A stretch of 10,352 nt of DNA, taken from assembly GCA_016650435.1 (NCBI GenBank), contig JAENVT010000311.1:1-10352 (forward strand), written 5' to 3'. Shown here in pieces: positions 1-5,848 of this stretch (positions are counted from its first letter, which is position 1; each line of letters opens with the position of its first letter). The notes under the pieces are model-generated. The model saw nothing but the letters and a program-made list of their open reading frames with translations. It was not told the origin of the DNA and did no database searches. Origin of the DNA: Ilumatobacteraceae bacterium (GTDB taxonomy: Bacteria; Actinomycetota; Acidimicrobiia; Acidimicrobiales; Ilumatobacteraceae). Position numbers and translations under genes: made by a program.

Positions 1-617
1 ATGAACGCTGCAGCTTCTGTCCGCGACCGCACGTGCAACTTCATCAAGATGTTGCTGACGTGGTTCTTCACTGTGAACAGGCTGAGCTCCAACGCCTTAG
101 CGATCTCTGCATTCGAGCGGCCCTTTGCCAGCAGCTCGGCGATGTCGGCTTCGCGTGGCGTCAGCGTCTCGAGGGCGGAAGTGGGGCGACCGGTGCCCAG
201 TGCCAGAATCTGGGTCACCTCGGCAGAAAACGCACCGCGGCCAGTGGCAGCACTGCGCACGGCTTCGGCGAGACTCTCGGCGTCGACCGACTTCACCAGG
301 TAGCCGTTGGCACCTGCCCGGATGACCTCGCGAATCCGCTCGAGTTCGATGAAGCTGCTCAGCGCTAGCAAACCAATCGTCGGATGCGCGGCGCGTAGCC
401 GTCGAATGACCTCGACCCCATCCATGCCTGGCATCACCAGGTCGACCACCACGACGTCGGGGTCGAGTTTGCGCACTTCACGAATCGCGGCCTCTCCGTT
501 CGATGCCTCTCCGACGACCTCCAGCTGGTCGAACCCGGAGAGGCAGGCGGTAACGCCCTCACGAAGCAGGTCGTGATCGTCGACTACAACTACACGAATG
601 TTTCCAGCAGCGTTCAT
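1..617 (-). CDS. LuxR/NarL-type response regulator, partial at left edge
   Basis: This is the DNA-binding partner of the adjacent histidine kinase. It is expected to be phosphorylated by the kinase and to bind promoters as a dimer in the cytoplasm. I read 205 complete codons on the minus strand from the ATG at 617. The receiver domain covers about residues 6-122. It has the acidic pair D13-D14, phospho-acceptor D59 in VVVDLVMPGMDG, switch serine S87 and conserved K109 in GYLVKS. The C-terminal LuxR-type helix-turn-helix spans about residues 148-205 and contains LTPREADIAELLAKG, NAEIAKALELS and FTVKNHVSNILMKL. The frame is still open at position 1, so probably only a few C-terminal residues are missing. 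Its ATG overlaps the kinase stop as ATGA, which implies translational coupling. The family (NarL/FixJ) is certain; the target genes are unknown, and the neighbouring hydrolase pair is a plausible but unproven target. Confidence 0.95.
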   Translation of the reverse strand, partial: MNAAGNIRVVVVDDHDLLREGVTACLSGFDQLEVVGEASNGEAAIREVRKLDPDVVVVDLVMPGMDGVEVIRRLRAAHPTIGLLALSSFIELERIREVIRAGANGYLVKSVDAESLAEAVRSAATGRGAFSAEVTQILALGTGRPTSALETLTPREADIAELLAKGRSNAEIAKALELSLFTVKNHVSNILMKLHVRSRTEAAAF

Positions 618-2317
618 ACGCCGGCGACCGACAGCCGGACGTCGGTGCCGATTCCCGGCGTCGCGTTGATCTCGAGCTTCGCTCCGACCGCCTCGGCCCG
701 CTCGCGCATGATGATCAGCCCAAGATGGCCGGCAGGCACAGCGTTCGTATCGAAACCACCGCCGTTGTCCTGGATCCGCAGTTCAATGTTTTCGCGACTC
801 GACAAACTGATCTCCACCTCGGTCGCCTGCGTGTGTTTGGCAATGTTGCCGAGTGCCTCCTGGGCCACTCGGTAGAAGGCGAGCCGCGTCCCCGAGTCGA
901 ACTCGACCGGATCGAGCGCAACCCTCACTTGCAGAGCCTTGCGGCTCTCGAGGGCGGTCGCCAGTCCCTCGAGCAACTCGTGCAGCGGAGCCTCTGACAA
1001 CTCCGCCGGGCGGAGTTCGAGCACCAACGTCCGCATCTCGGCCAGCGCACCGCGGGTCAACTGCCGCAATCGCTCGAGCCGTGGACGCAGCGCGGAGTCC
1101 TCTCGCGCCTCGCGAAGCAAACTGTCGGCGGTCAACGCCGCGGTCCACAACGTCTGATTGACAGCATCATGCAACTCGCGTGAGAGCCGCTGCCGCTCTT
1201 CCGCAGCGGCAAGCCCCGAGACTTGACCGGCGAAACGAGCATTCGAGATGGCCGCTGCTGCTTGGTCGGCGATTGCACGCAGTCGGTCGCCATGACCGTT
1301 GGTGAAGAACCCTTTCATTGCACTCTCGGCAACGAGGAAACCGATCTGCTGGTCACCGATTCGCATCGGTGCACCGACGACGCACTGCGCTGGGCCGAGG
1401 GCCCGTTGCGGATCGTCGATGACGACCGACGGGGTTCCCGCCGGCAAGCGACCAATTACATCGAGCGATGAAAGCGATTCGTTGAGAAGCGACTCGATCG
1501 CCACTCCGTACCCAAACCCCACCCGTTGACGAGCGATGTAGGGCGTGGCGTCCGAATCGATGAGGATGATCGCCGTGAGGTCGTTTGACACCAAACGCTC
1601 GACCCCACCAAGAACGTGCTCCATGACCTCGTCGAGATCCAGAGTGCTCGACATTGCCGCCGCGCTGTCGCTGAGCGCCTCGGCATAGGAGCGTTGCTGA
1701 CGCTCTTCGGCCTGAATTCGAACTCGATCCTCGACTTCACGTCGCAAGCTCTCGTTGGCCCGCATCAGTTGTGTGGTGCGCCGCTTGACCCGCTCGTCGA
1801 GTTCGTTGAGGGTTCGCTGCAAGTTGTCCTCGGCTACACGACGCTCGGTCACGTCCTCGAACGTGCCGAGTACACCGATCACCGTTCCCGAGAGATCGCG
1901 CAGCGGAACCTTGTTGGTCTCGATCCAGCGAACTTCGCCAGCCGCGCTGCGCAGTCGTTCGATGATTCCGAACCTCGGCTCTCCCGATTCAACGACGACC
2001 CGATCCCAATCGACGAACCAATCGGCGTCGAAGTCAGGGTCATCGGCCCATGGCATGTCGCGATCCGAGAGGCCAAGCATGGCCTCGGGCTCGACGCCGG
2101 CGAATGCCGCGAAGACCTTGTTGCACCCGAAGTAGCGCGATTGGCGGTCCTTCCAGAACACAGCGTTTGTCATACAGTCCATCAGGGTCTGCAGCATCTT
2201 CTGGCTGGCGCGCAACGCCGCATCGCCGCCGTACTCACCCTGCAGCAACGCGGCGAACATCTCCGAACCGCCTTCGCCGGCGCCTACCGGGCCTGTCGTC
2301 TGCGGTGTGGGTTTCAT
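614..2317 (-). CDS. Soluble PAS-GAF sensor histidine kinase (NarL/DesK-type, HisKA_3)
   Basis: This 567-residue cytoplasmic sensor kinase autophosphorylates on histidine and passes the phosphate to the response regulator encoded directly downstream. Domains in order: a short N-terminus; a PAS domain at about 42-158 with FWKDRQSRYFGCNKVFAAF and the usual PAC end VLGTFEDVTERR; a charged coiled-coil linker at about 158-212; a GAF domain at about 222-362; a HisKA_3 dimerisation helix with phospho-acceptor H383 in RQRLSRELHDAVNQTLW; and a GHKL ATPase at about 470-567. The ATPase shows the N-box (AQEALGNIAKH, N491), the G1 box (DNGGGFD, 517-523) and the G2 region (GHLGLIIMRERA). I see no membrane segment or signal peptide, so the signal is probably intracellular, such as a small molecule, redox state or gas. 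The ligand is not evident; a lone cysteine (C65) lies in the PAS domain and C312 in the GAF. No clear ribosome site precedes the ATG, but a promoter sits so close that a leaderless transcript is likely. The stop overlaps the regulator start by 4 nt. Confidence 0.96.
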   Translation of the reverse strand: MKPTPQTTGPVGAGEGGSEMFAALLQGEYGGDAALRASQKMLQTLMDCMTNAVFWKDRQSRYFGCNKVFAAFAGVEPEAMLGLSDRDMPWADDPDFDADWFVDWDRVVVESGEPRFGIIERLRSAAGEVRWIETNKVPLRDLSGTVIGVLGTFEDVTERRVAEDNLQRTLNELDERVKRRTTQLMRANESLRREVEDRVRIQAEERQQRSYAEALSDSAAAMSSTLDLDEVMEHVLGGVERLVSNDLTAIILIDSDATPYIARQRVGFGYGVAIESLLNESLSSLDVIGRLPAGTPSVVIDDPQRALGPAQCVVGAPMRIGDQQIGFLVAESAMKGFFTNGHGDRLRAIADQAAAAISNARFAGQVSGLAAAEERQRLSRELHDAVNQTLWTAALTADSLLREAREDSALRPRLERLRQLTRGALAEMRTLVLELRPAELSEAPLHELLEGLATALESRKALQVRVALDPVEFDSGTRLAFYRVAQEALGNIAKHTQATEVEISLSSRENIELRIQDNGGGFDTNAVPAGHLGLIIMRERAEAVGAKLEINATPGIGTDVRLSVAGV

Positions 2318-2323
2318 CGGCGG

Positions 2324-2350
2324 ATCTTATATCGCCCGGTTCGGGGTCAA
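2324..2350 (-). promoter_or_regulatory. Predicted leaderless promoter of the histidine kinase gene
   Basis: Reading the minus strand, TTGACC (2350-2345) is followed after 15 nt by TAAGAT (2329-2324). TAAGAT fits the actinobacterial TANNNT -10 pattern. Exactly 6 nt (2323-2318) separate it from the ATG at 2317, so transcription should begin at or next to the start codon. No Shine-Dalgarno sequence is visible there. The 15-nt spacer is shorter than the ideal 17, which lowers confidence in the -35. The whole element fits within the 50-nt gap after the amidohydrolase gene, so the two-component genes can be expressed independently of it. Confidence 0.5.
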
Positions 2351-2367
2351 TTTATGGAGTTGCAGCG

Positions 2368-3660
2368 TCACACGCTCGGCATGAGGAGGGGCTGGCGCGA
2401 CGCCAGGGTTCCTGCCTTGACGATCCCGTTTTGCATCACGGCCAGCAGTCGCGATCGGTCGGCAAGAACCGCGATATCAGCGATCACGTCGCCGTCAACG
2501 ACGAGTATGTCGGCCAGCTTGCCGGGCTCGATCGTTCCCACGTCGTGGTCGGTCCCGCAGATCTCGGCGCCAGTGCGCGTGGCGCACACGATGGTGTCCA
2601 TCGGGCTGAAGCCGACGTAGTCGACGAAGAAGCTGAGCTCCTTGGCGTAGTCGCCGTGCGGGTTCCAGGCGAAGCCATAGTCGCCGCCCATGCCCAACCG
2701 ACCACCCGCCTCCAAGAGTTTGCGGGCGCTGATCGCACCGGCTTCGAGTGTCTCCTGATGTCCATCGATCACCCTTGGCGAGAGACCGAACTCCTTACCG
2801 TTGTTGACTGAGGCAAGCTCGAATTGCAACGCGGGGACACACGGAACGTTGCCCTCGATCATCATGTCGATGCATTCGTTGTCGAGAAACGTGCCGTGTT
2901 CGATCGAGTCGTACCCGGCCTTGAGCGCGTTCTTGATGCCCTCCGTCGCCCGGCAGTGGCCGTACACCTTGCGACGATGGTTGTGGGCGACTTCGCTGAC
3001 TGCGTTCATCTCCTCGAAGGTCATCGACAGGGTGTGGTGATCGTTGGTGTCGGGTGCTGCCGCGTCACCGGTTGGATAGGTCTTCAACCACTGGGCACCC
3101 GCCTTCACGAGGCGGCGGGCAGCACTGCGCGCCGAGTCGACACCATCGACGACGATGATCACGCCTTCCATCCCGATCTTGCGGAAGTCGGGGTTCCAAT
3201 CCATCACGCCTCCGGCGCCACAGATCTCCTGACCACCCGGAACGAAACGCGGACCGGAAACCATGTCGGTGTCGATCGCTTCAGCGAGCCAGACGTCGGT
3301 GTTGAACAAACACCCTGCCGACCGGGCCGAGGTGTAGCCACACTCCAGCGCCATGCGGGAATTGAATGTGGTCTGCATGGCCACCATCTCCGGCGGGTAC
3401 TTGATGTCGAGGTCCTCGAGGTGCAGCACGTTGTAGTACGTGGCGTGGAAGTGAGACTCGATCAGACCCGGCATGATCGTGCCTCCGTTGGCGTCGATCT
3501 GCTGGACATCATTCGCGAGTGCCGGCGCACCGATGATGGGCCCCGCGTAGCTGATCCGACCGTCCTCGACGATAACGACCGCATCGCGAACGGGTGCCGT
3601 TCCGGTGCCGTCGATCAGTTGACCGTTGAAGATTCGGGTAGTTCCAGTTGCGATCCTCAT
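2368..3660 (-). CDS. Metal-dependent amidohydrolase (imidazolonepropionase-like superfamily)
   Basis: This 430-residue cytoplasmic hydrolase of the amidohydrolase (TIM-barrel) superfamily should cleave an amide, lactam, urea or similar bond with a bound metal centre. An N-terminal beta-sandwich segment (TRIFNGQLIDGTG, then VEDGRISYAG) leads into the barrel. The metal motif is H70 and H72 in GLIESHFHA. Other expected ligands are K193 in QWLKTYPTG (likely carboxylated lysine), H235 in VYGHC, H255 in SIEHGTF and D327 in GMGGDYGF. The end GTIEPGKLADILVVDGD is typical of the family. I chose the ATG at 3660 because GGAGGA lies 6 nt upstream and the family fold begins at once. The frame stays open to 4002 but that stretch overlaps the divergent hydrolase and carries no family sequence. 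Both metal histidines and the aspartate are present, so it should be active. The substrate cannot be read from the sequence; proline-dipeptidase-like, imidazolone or phenylurea/carbamate hydrolysis are all seen in relatives. Confidence 0.9.
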   Translation of the reverse strand: MRIATGTTRIFNGQLIDGTGTAPVRDAVVIVEDGRISYAGPIIGAPALANDVQQIDANGGTIMPGLIESHFHATYYNVLHLEDLDIKYPPEMVAMQTTFNSRMALECGYTSARSAGCLFNTDVWLAEAIDTDMVSGPRFVPGGQEICGAGGVMDWNPDFRKIGMEGVIIVVDGVDSARSAARRLVKAGAQWLKTYPTGDAAAPDTNDHHTLSMTFEEMNAVSEVAHNHRRKVYGHCRATEGIKNALKAGYDSIEHGTFLDNECIDMMIEGNVPCVPALQFELASVNNGKEFGLSPRVIDGHQETLEAGAISARKLLEAGGRLGMGGDYGFAWNPHGDYAKELSFFVDYVGFSPMDTIVCATRTGAEICGTDHDVGTIEPGKLADILVVDGDVIADIAVLADRSRLLAVMQNGIVKAGTLASRQPLLMPSV

Positions 3661-3666
3661 GAGTGC

Positions 3667-3672
3667 TCCTCC
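3667..3672 (-). promoter_or_regulatory. Ribosome binding site that fixes the amidohydrolase start
   Basis: The minus strand reads GGAGGA followed by 6 nt (GCACTC) and then the ATG at 3660. This is a near-ideal Shine-Dalgarno and spacing. It supports the 430-residue start over longer readings of the same open frame. Confidence 0.85.
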
Positions 3673-3680
3673 ACGTCGCA

Positions 3681-3699
3681 AAGTGTGCCCCGTACACTT
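3681..3699. promoter_or_regulatory. Inverted repeat AAGTGT-N7-ACACTT, candidate operator for the amidohydrolase
   Basis: Two perfect 6-bp arms, AAGTGT (3681-3686) and ACACTT (3694-3699), flank a 7-nt spacer. The element is a 19-bp dyad 20 nt upstream of the amidohydrolase ATG. On the minus strand a possible promoter, TTCGAC (3711-3706), 18 nt, then CACACT (3687-3682), places its -10 over one arm. That position would suit a repressor. Arm length and spacing resemble sites of dimeric helix-turn-helix regulators, but I cannot name the protein. The promoter match is modest. Confidence 0.4.
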
Positions 3700-3724
3700 G
3701 CTCCTGTCGAACGGCGTGCCGAGC

Positions 3725-3750
3725 AGGGTCGAGGATCCGGGGTCGACCCT
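3725..3750. promoter_or_regulatory. Inverted repeat AGGGTCGA-N10-TCGACCCT, candidate operator for the alpha/beta hydrolase
   Basis: Perfect 8-bp arms lie at 3725-3732 and 3743-3750 with a 10-nt spacer. The right arm itself lies within the palindrome GGGTCGACCC (3740-3749), so the half-site GGGTCGA also recurs as a direct repeat 14 nt apart. On the plus strand TAGGCT (3750-3755) fits the TANNNT -10 pattern, which would put the dyad across the -35/-10 spacer of the hydrolase promoter. TCGA-rich words are common in this genome, so chance is not excluded, but two full 8-mers in complement are less usual. The same bases could also form an RNA stem if transcribed from further upstream. Confidence 0.4.
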
Positions 3751-3775
3751 AGGCTGCGATCGTTTCTCAACGCCT

Positions 3776-3780
3776 GGAGG
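3776..3780 (+). promoter_or_regulatory. Ribosome binding site before the GTG start of the alpha/beta hydrolase
   Basis: GGAGG lies 3 nt before the GTG at 3784. The spacing is short, but no other in-frame start nearby has a better site. The GTG at 3685, also in frame, has no Shine-Dalgarno and would add 33 residues that look unlike protein and overlap the inverted repeats. Confidence 0.55.
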
Positions 3781-3783
3781 CAC

Positions 3784-4980
3784 GTGGAAGAACTCGATGT
3801 CCACCTCGGTGGCGGCCGACCGGTCGGGTACGGCTACTGGCCCCTGCCGGAGGACGACCCTGGCATCCAGCTTCAACGCGAGTCGATCCGCCTCGTTGCC
3901 CCCGATGGTGGGCTTACTCGCGGCCTGCTGTGGACACCAACAACCGGTCGTTGGAAGACCGCGGTGATCCTTTCTCACCCTCGCGCGGATTTCAGCGTGC
4001 ACTATGCATGCCCGCTACTCGCTGCCGCCGGGTATGCCGTATGTGGCTTCGGAACGCGGTACATGAACAACGACACGGACTGCGTCCACGAGAAGGCAGC
4101 GCTCGACGTGAAGGGTGTCGCGGACGAGATGTTTCGCCGCGGTGCCGAGGCTGTGATCATGTTCGGCAATAGCGGCGGAGCGTCGCTGACCGCTCTCGCC
4201 CACGCCGAGTTCGGCGTCGGAGACGGGTGGATCGGTCTCGCCGCGCACCCTGGTGAAGGCAGCTTCATGAGCCAGAGCATCGATCCGTCCGTCTCCGACG
4301 AGTCCGATCCCTTCTCGGTGACGCCCGAGCTCGACATGTACAACCCCGACAACGGTTGGCGCCCATGGCCGGAGCTGAGCCACTACGACGAGGCGTGGTT
4401 GGAGACGTACCGCGCTGCACAGCTCGCCCGAGTAGCTCGACTCGATGCCATCGCTCAGGAGTCAACCGCGTTCGCCGAGGCGGCGCGCACTGTGAGCCGC
4501 TCCATCGACAAGTCAGCAGACCCCGCCCGTTGGAGGCACTGGCGAGCCCGCGCTGTGTGGAGCAAGTACATGGTGATCTACCGCACCCTCGCCAACCCGG
4601 CATACCTCGATCTCAGCATCGATCCGGACGACCGCTCCATGGGCAGCATCTTCGCTCACCCCGACCCGATGGAAGCGAACTATTCGCGCAACGGAATTGC
4701 TCGCACGATGACCGCACGCGGATGGCTCTCCACCTGGTCGGCGCTGTCGAGCAAGGCCCGAATGGCCGACACGATGCCAACCATCCACGTCCCGACGCTG
4801 CTCATTCATCCAACGGCAGATACCGAGATCCGTCGCCGCGAGGCGCAGGCGATCTACGACCACTCAGGCGCAGCCGACAGGACGCTCTTCGAGATCGCCG
4901 GGGCGCCGCACTACCTGGAGGGCTACCGGACCGAGGCCCTGAACCTTGTCATCGAGTGGATGAGGAAGCGGTTCCCGTGA
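3784..4980 (+). CDS. Alpha/beta-hydrolase fold serine hydrolase
   Basis: This 398-residue cytoplasmic hydrolase probably cleaves an ester, thioester or amide through a Ser-Asp-His triad. The nucleophile elbow is GNSGG with S130. The acid is probably D346 in HPTADTE, and the base is H376 in GAPHYLEGY. These are spaced as in the family. The core begins with strands around TAVILSHPRADFSVHYACPLLAAAGYAV, where HPRAD may form the oxyanion region. A long insertion of about 160 residues (roughly 165-325), rich in charged and aromatic residues, sits between the nucleophile and the acid. It is probably a lid that shapes the substrate pocket. There is no signal peptide or membrane segment. The GTG start at 3784 was chosen for the GGAGG just upstream; the frame is open far upstream but only as antisense to the amidohydrolase. 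Divergence from the amidohydrolase across 123 nt suggests shared control and sequential steps of one degradation route. The substrate is unknown. Confidence 0.88.
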   Translation: MEELDVHLGGGRPVGYGYWPLPEDDPGIQLQRESIRLVAPDGGLTRGLLWTPTTGRWKTAVILSHPRADFSVHYACPLLAAAGYAVCGFGTRYMNNDTDCVHEKAALDVKGVADEMFRRGAEAVIMFGNSGGASLTALAHAEFGVGDGWIGLAAHPGEGSFMSQSIDPSVSDESDPFSVTPELDMYNPDNGWRPWPELSHYDEAWLETYRAAQLARVARLDAIAQESTAFAEAARTVSRSIDKSADPARWRHWRARAVWSKYMVIYRTLANPAYLDLSIDPDDRSMGSIFAHPDPMEANYSRNGIARTMTARGWLSTWSALSSKARMADTMPTIHVPTLLIHPTADTEIRRREAQAIYDHSGAADRTLFEIAGAPHYLEGYRTEALNLVIEWMRKRFP

Positions 4981-5000
4981 CCGTTCGCGGACAGGGCCTT

Positions 5001-5741
5001 CTATGAACGAAGCAACGCGAGAAGTTCGGTCTGCGAGTGGACACCGAACTCATTGAAGATCGCGGAGAGGTGACTGCGTACGGTGCTCTTGCTCAGGAAC
5101 ATCGAGGCGGCGATCTCGGAAGTCCGCTCCCCGCGCAGCAACGCGGCGACGATTTCGCGCTGGCGGGCCGACAGCCGGTCGAGGACGGCGAACGTTTTCT
5201 CGGCGACGTCGCCCGAAGCGGACCCATCCGCGCCGGTGGTACGAGGTGCCGGCGACGTCGAAATCCAGGCGATGCCTTCGGCAGTGGCGAATTCTTCCTC
5301 CACCGCGTCGAGTGGACGTTGCTGGTCGACGGGGACTGTCATCACTACCGCGATCTGGGCGTCTTCGACATCGAATCTCCGCACGCAGAGTCGCACTTTC
5401 ACTCCGGAGGTAGTGATAGCCGATCGACACTCGACGCAGTAGCTGTCGAGGGCTCCCGCTGCGAGTGTTGACAATGCGATGGCCGCGTGCACCTGGTCGG
5501 CGCCATGGAACAGGCTGCTGGCGTGACGGCCGATGATGACGTCCCCGCTCTCTCCGTACAGCTCGGCGGCGGCGGCGTTGGCGGCAACAATGGGCGTTTC
5601 CGGCAGACGAACCACGTGGAATGCCTGTCGCGATTGACTCACGAACTCGAGCACGTCGCTCATCGTCGCGGGCCGCTCCGTGGTGTCCACTCTCGTAGCG
5701 AACGACCCTCCGCGTGCAGGGCGCTCCACATTTCCGGACAT
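5001..5741 (-). CDS. PAS-LuxR one-component transcriptional regulator
   Basis: This 246-residue cytoplasmic regulator joins a PAS-like sensor domain (about 28-138) to a C-terminal LuxR-type helix-turn-helix (about 186-246). The PAS begins VLEFVSQSRQAFHVVRL and includes IVAANAAAAELYGESGDVIIGRHASSLF, a standard PAS helix/strand pattern. The DNA-binding part shows LSARQREIVAALLRGERTSEIA and STVRSHLSAIFNEFGVHSQTEL. There is no receiver domain or phospho-acceptor site, so it senses directly rather than through a kinase. The linker (about 140-185) is acidic and low in structure. The start at 5741 gives the longest protein; a second ATG at codon 27, just before the PAS, is an alternative, and neither has a good Shine-Dalgarno. 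Its stop lies 20 nt from the convergent hydrolase stop. It diverges from the MerR-type gene and could control that gene, itself, or the hydrolase pair. Confidence 0.9.
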   Translation of the reverse strand: MSGNVERPARGGSFATRVDTTERPATMSDVLEFVSQSRQAFHVVRLPETPIVAANAAAAELYGESGDVIIGRHASSLFHGADQVHAAIALSTLAAGALDSYCVECRSAITTSGVKVRLCVRRFDVEDAQIAVVMTVPVDQQRPLDAVEEEFATAEGIAWISTSPAPRTTGADGSASGDVAEKTFAVLDRLSARQREIVAALLRGERTSEIAASMFLSKSTVRSHLSAIFNEFGVHSQTELLALLRS

Positions 5742-5747
5742 GTCCTT

Positions 5748-5776
5748 ACAGTCGGCGTCCTACCTCGACATTTCAA
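5748..5776 (-). promoter_or_regulatory. Possible leaderless promoter of the PAS-LuxR gene
   Basis: On the minus strand TTGAAA (5776-5771), a 17-nt spacer and GACTGT (5753-5748) are followed by 6 nt and the ATG at 5741. The -35 is good; the -10 keeps only the key second A and sixth T. AAGGA lies one base before the ATG, too close to serve as a normal ribosome site, which fits a leaderless message. Confidence 0.35.
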
Positions 5777-5794
5777 GCAATACCTGAAAATCTG

Positions 5795-5821
5795 CTGCAG
5801 GAATTGCTGTACTTCCTGTAG
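5795..5821. promoter_or_regulatory. 27-bp dyad between the divergent regulators, candidate operator
   Basis: CTGCAGGAA (5795-5803) and TTCCTGTAG (5813-5821) match as inverted repeats at 8 of 9 positions around a 9-nt centre. The dyad lies 28 nt upstream of the MerR-type start and 54 nt upstream of the PAS-LuxR start. This is a typical place for an autoregulatory MerR-family operator. A possible -35 for the MerR-type gene (TGTACT, 5808-5813) falls at its centre. Confidence 0.5.
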
Positions 5822-5842
5822 AGGGAACCGTACCCTCGGGGA
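5808..5842 (+). promoter_or_regulatory. Probable promoter and ribosome binding site of the MerR-PAS-GAF gene
   Basis: TACCCT (5831-5836) fits the TANNNT -10 pattern. A weak -35, TGTACT (5808-5813), lies 17 nt upstream. A short dyad GAGGG-N7-CCCTC (5821-5837) overlaps the -10. GGGGA (5838-5842) lies 6 nt before the ATG at 5849 and is the likely Shine-Dalgarno. The -35 is poor, as is common for promoters activated or distorted by a MerR-type protein. Confidence 0.4.
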
Positions 5843-5848
5843 ATCGGC

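Noticed and set aside
1616..2620. 334-residue plus-strand frame
   Set aside because: It is antisense to the histidine kinase and amidohydrolase, with no motif; a typical high-G+C shadow.
2824..3783. Upstream extension of the alpha/beta hydrolase frame by about 320 residues on the plus strand
   Set aside because: It is antisense to the well-supported amidohydrolase, has no recognisable protein motif, and the GTG at 3784 with GGAGG fits the fold start.
3661..4002. N-terminal extension of the amidohydrolase by 114 residues on the minus strand
   Set aside because: The frame is open, but the stretch is antisense to the alpha/beta hydrolase, has no family sequence, and the ATG at 3660 has a near-perfect ribosome site.
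4981..5009. Hairpin between the convergent hydrolase and PAS-LuxR genes (CGTTC ... GAACG)
   Set aside because: Five-bp arms with an 18-nt loop and no T run; chance is likely.
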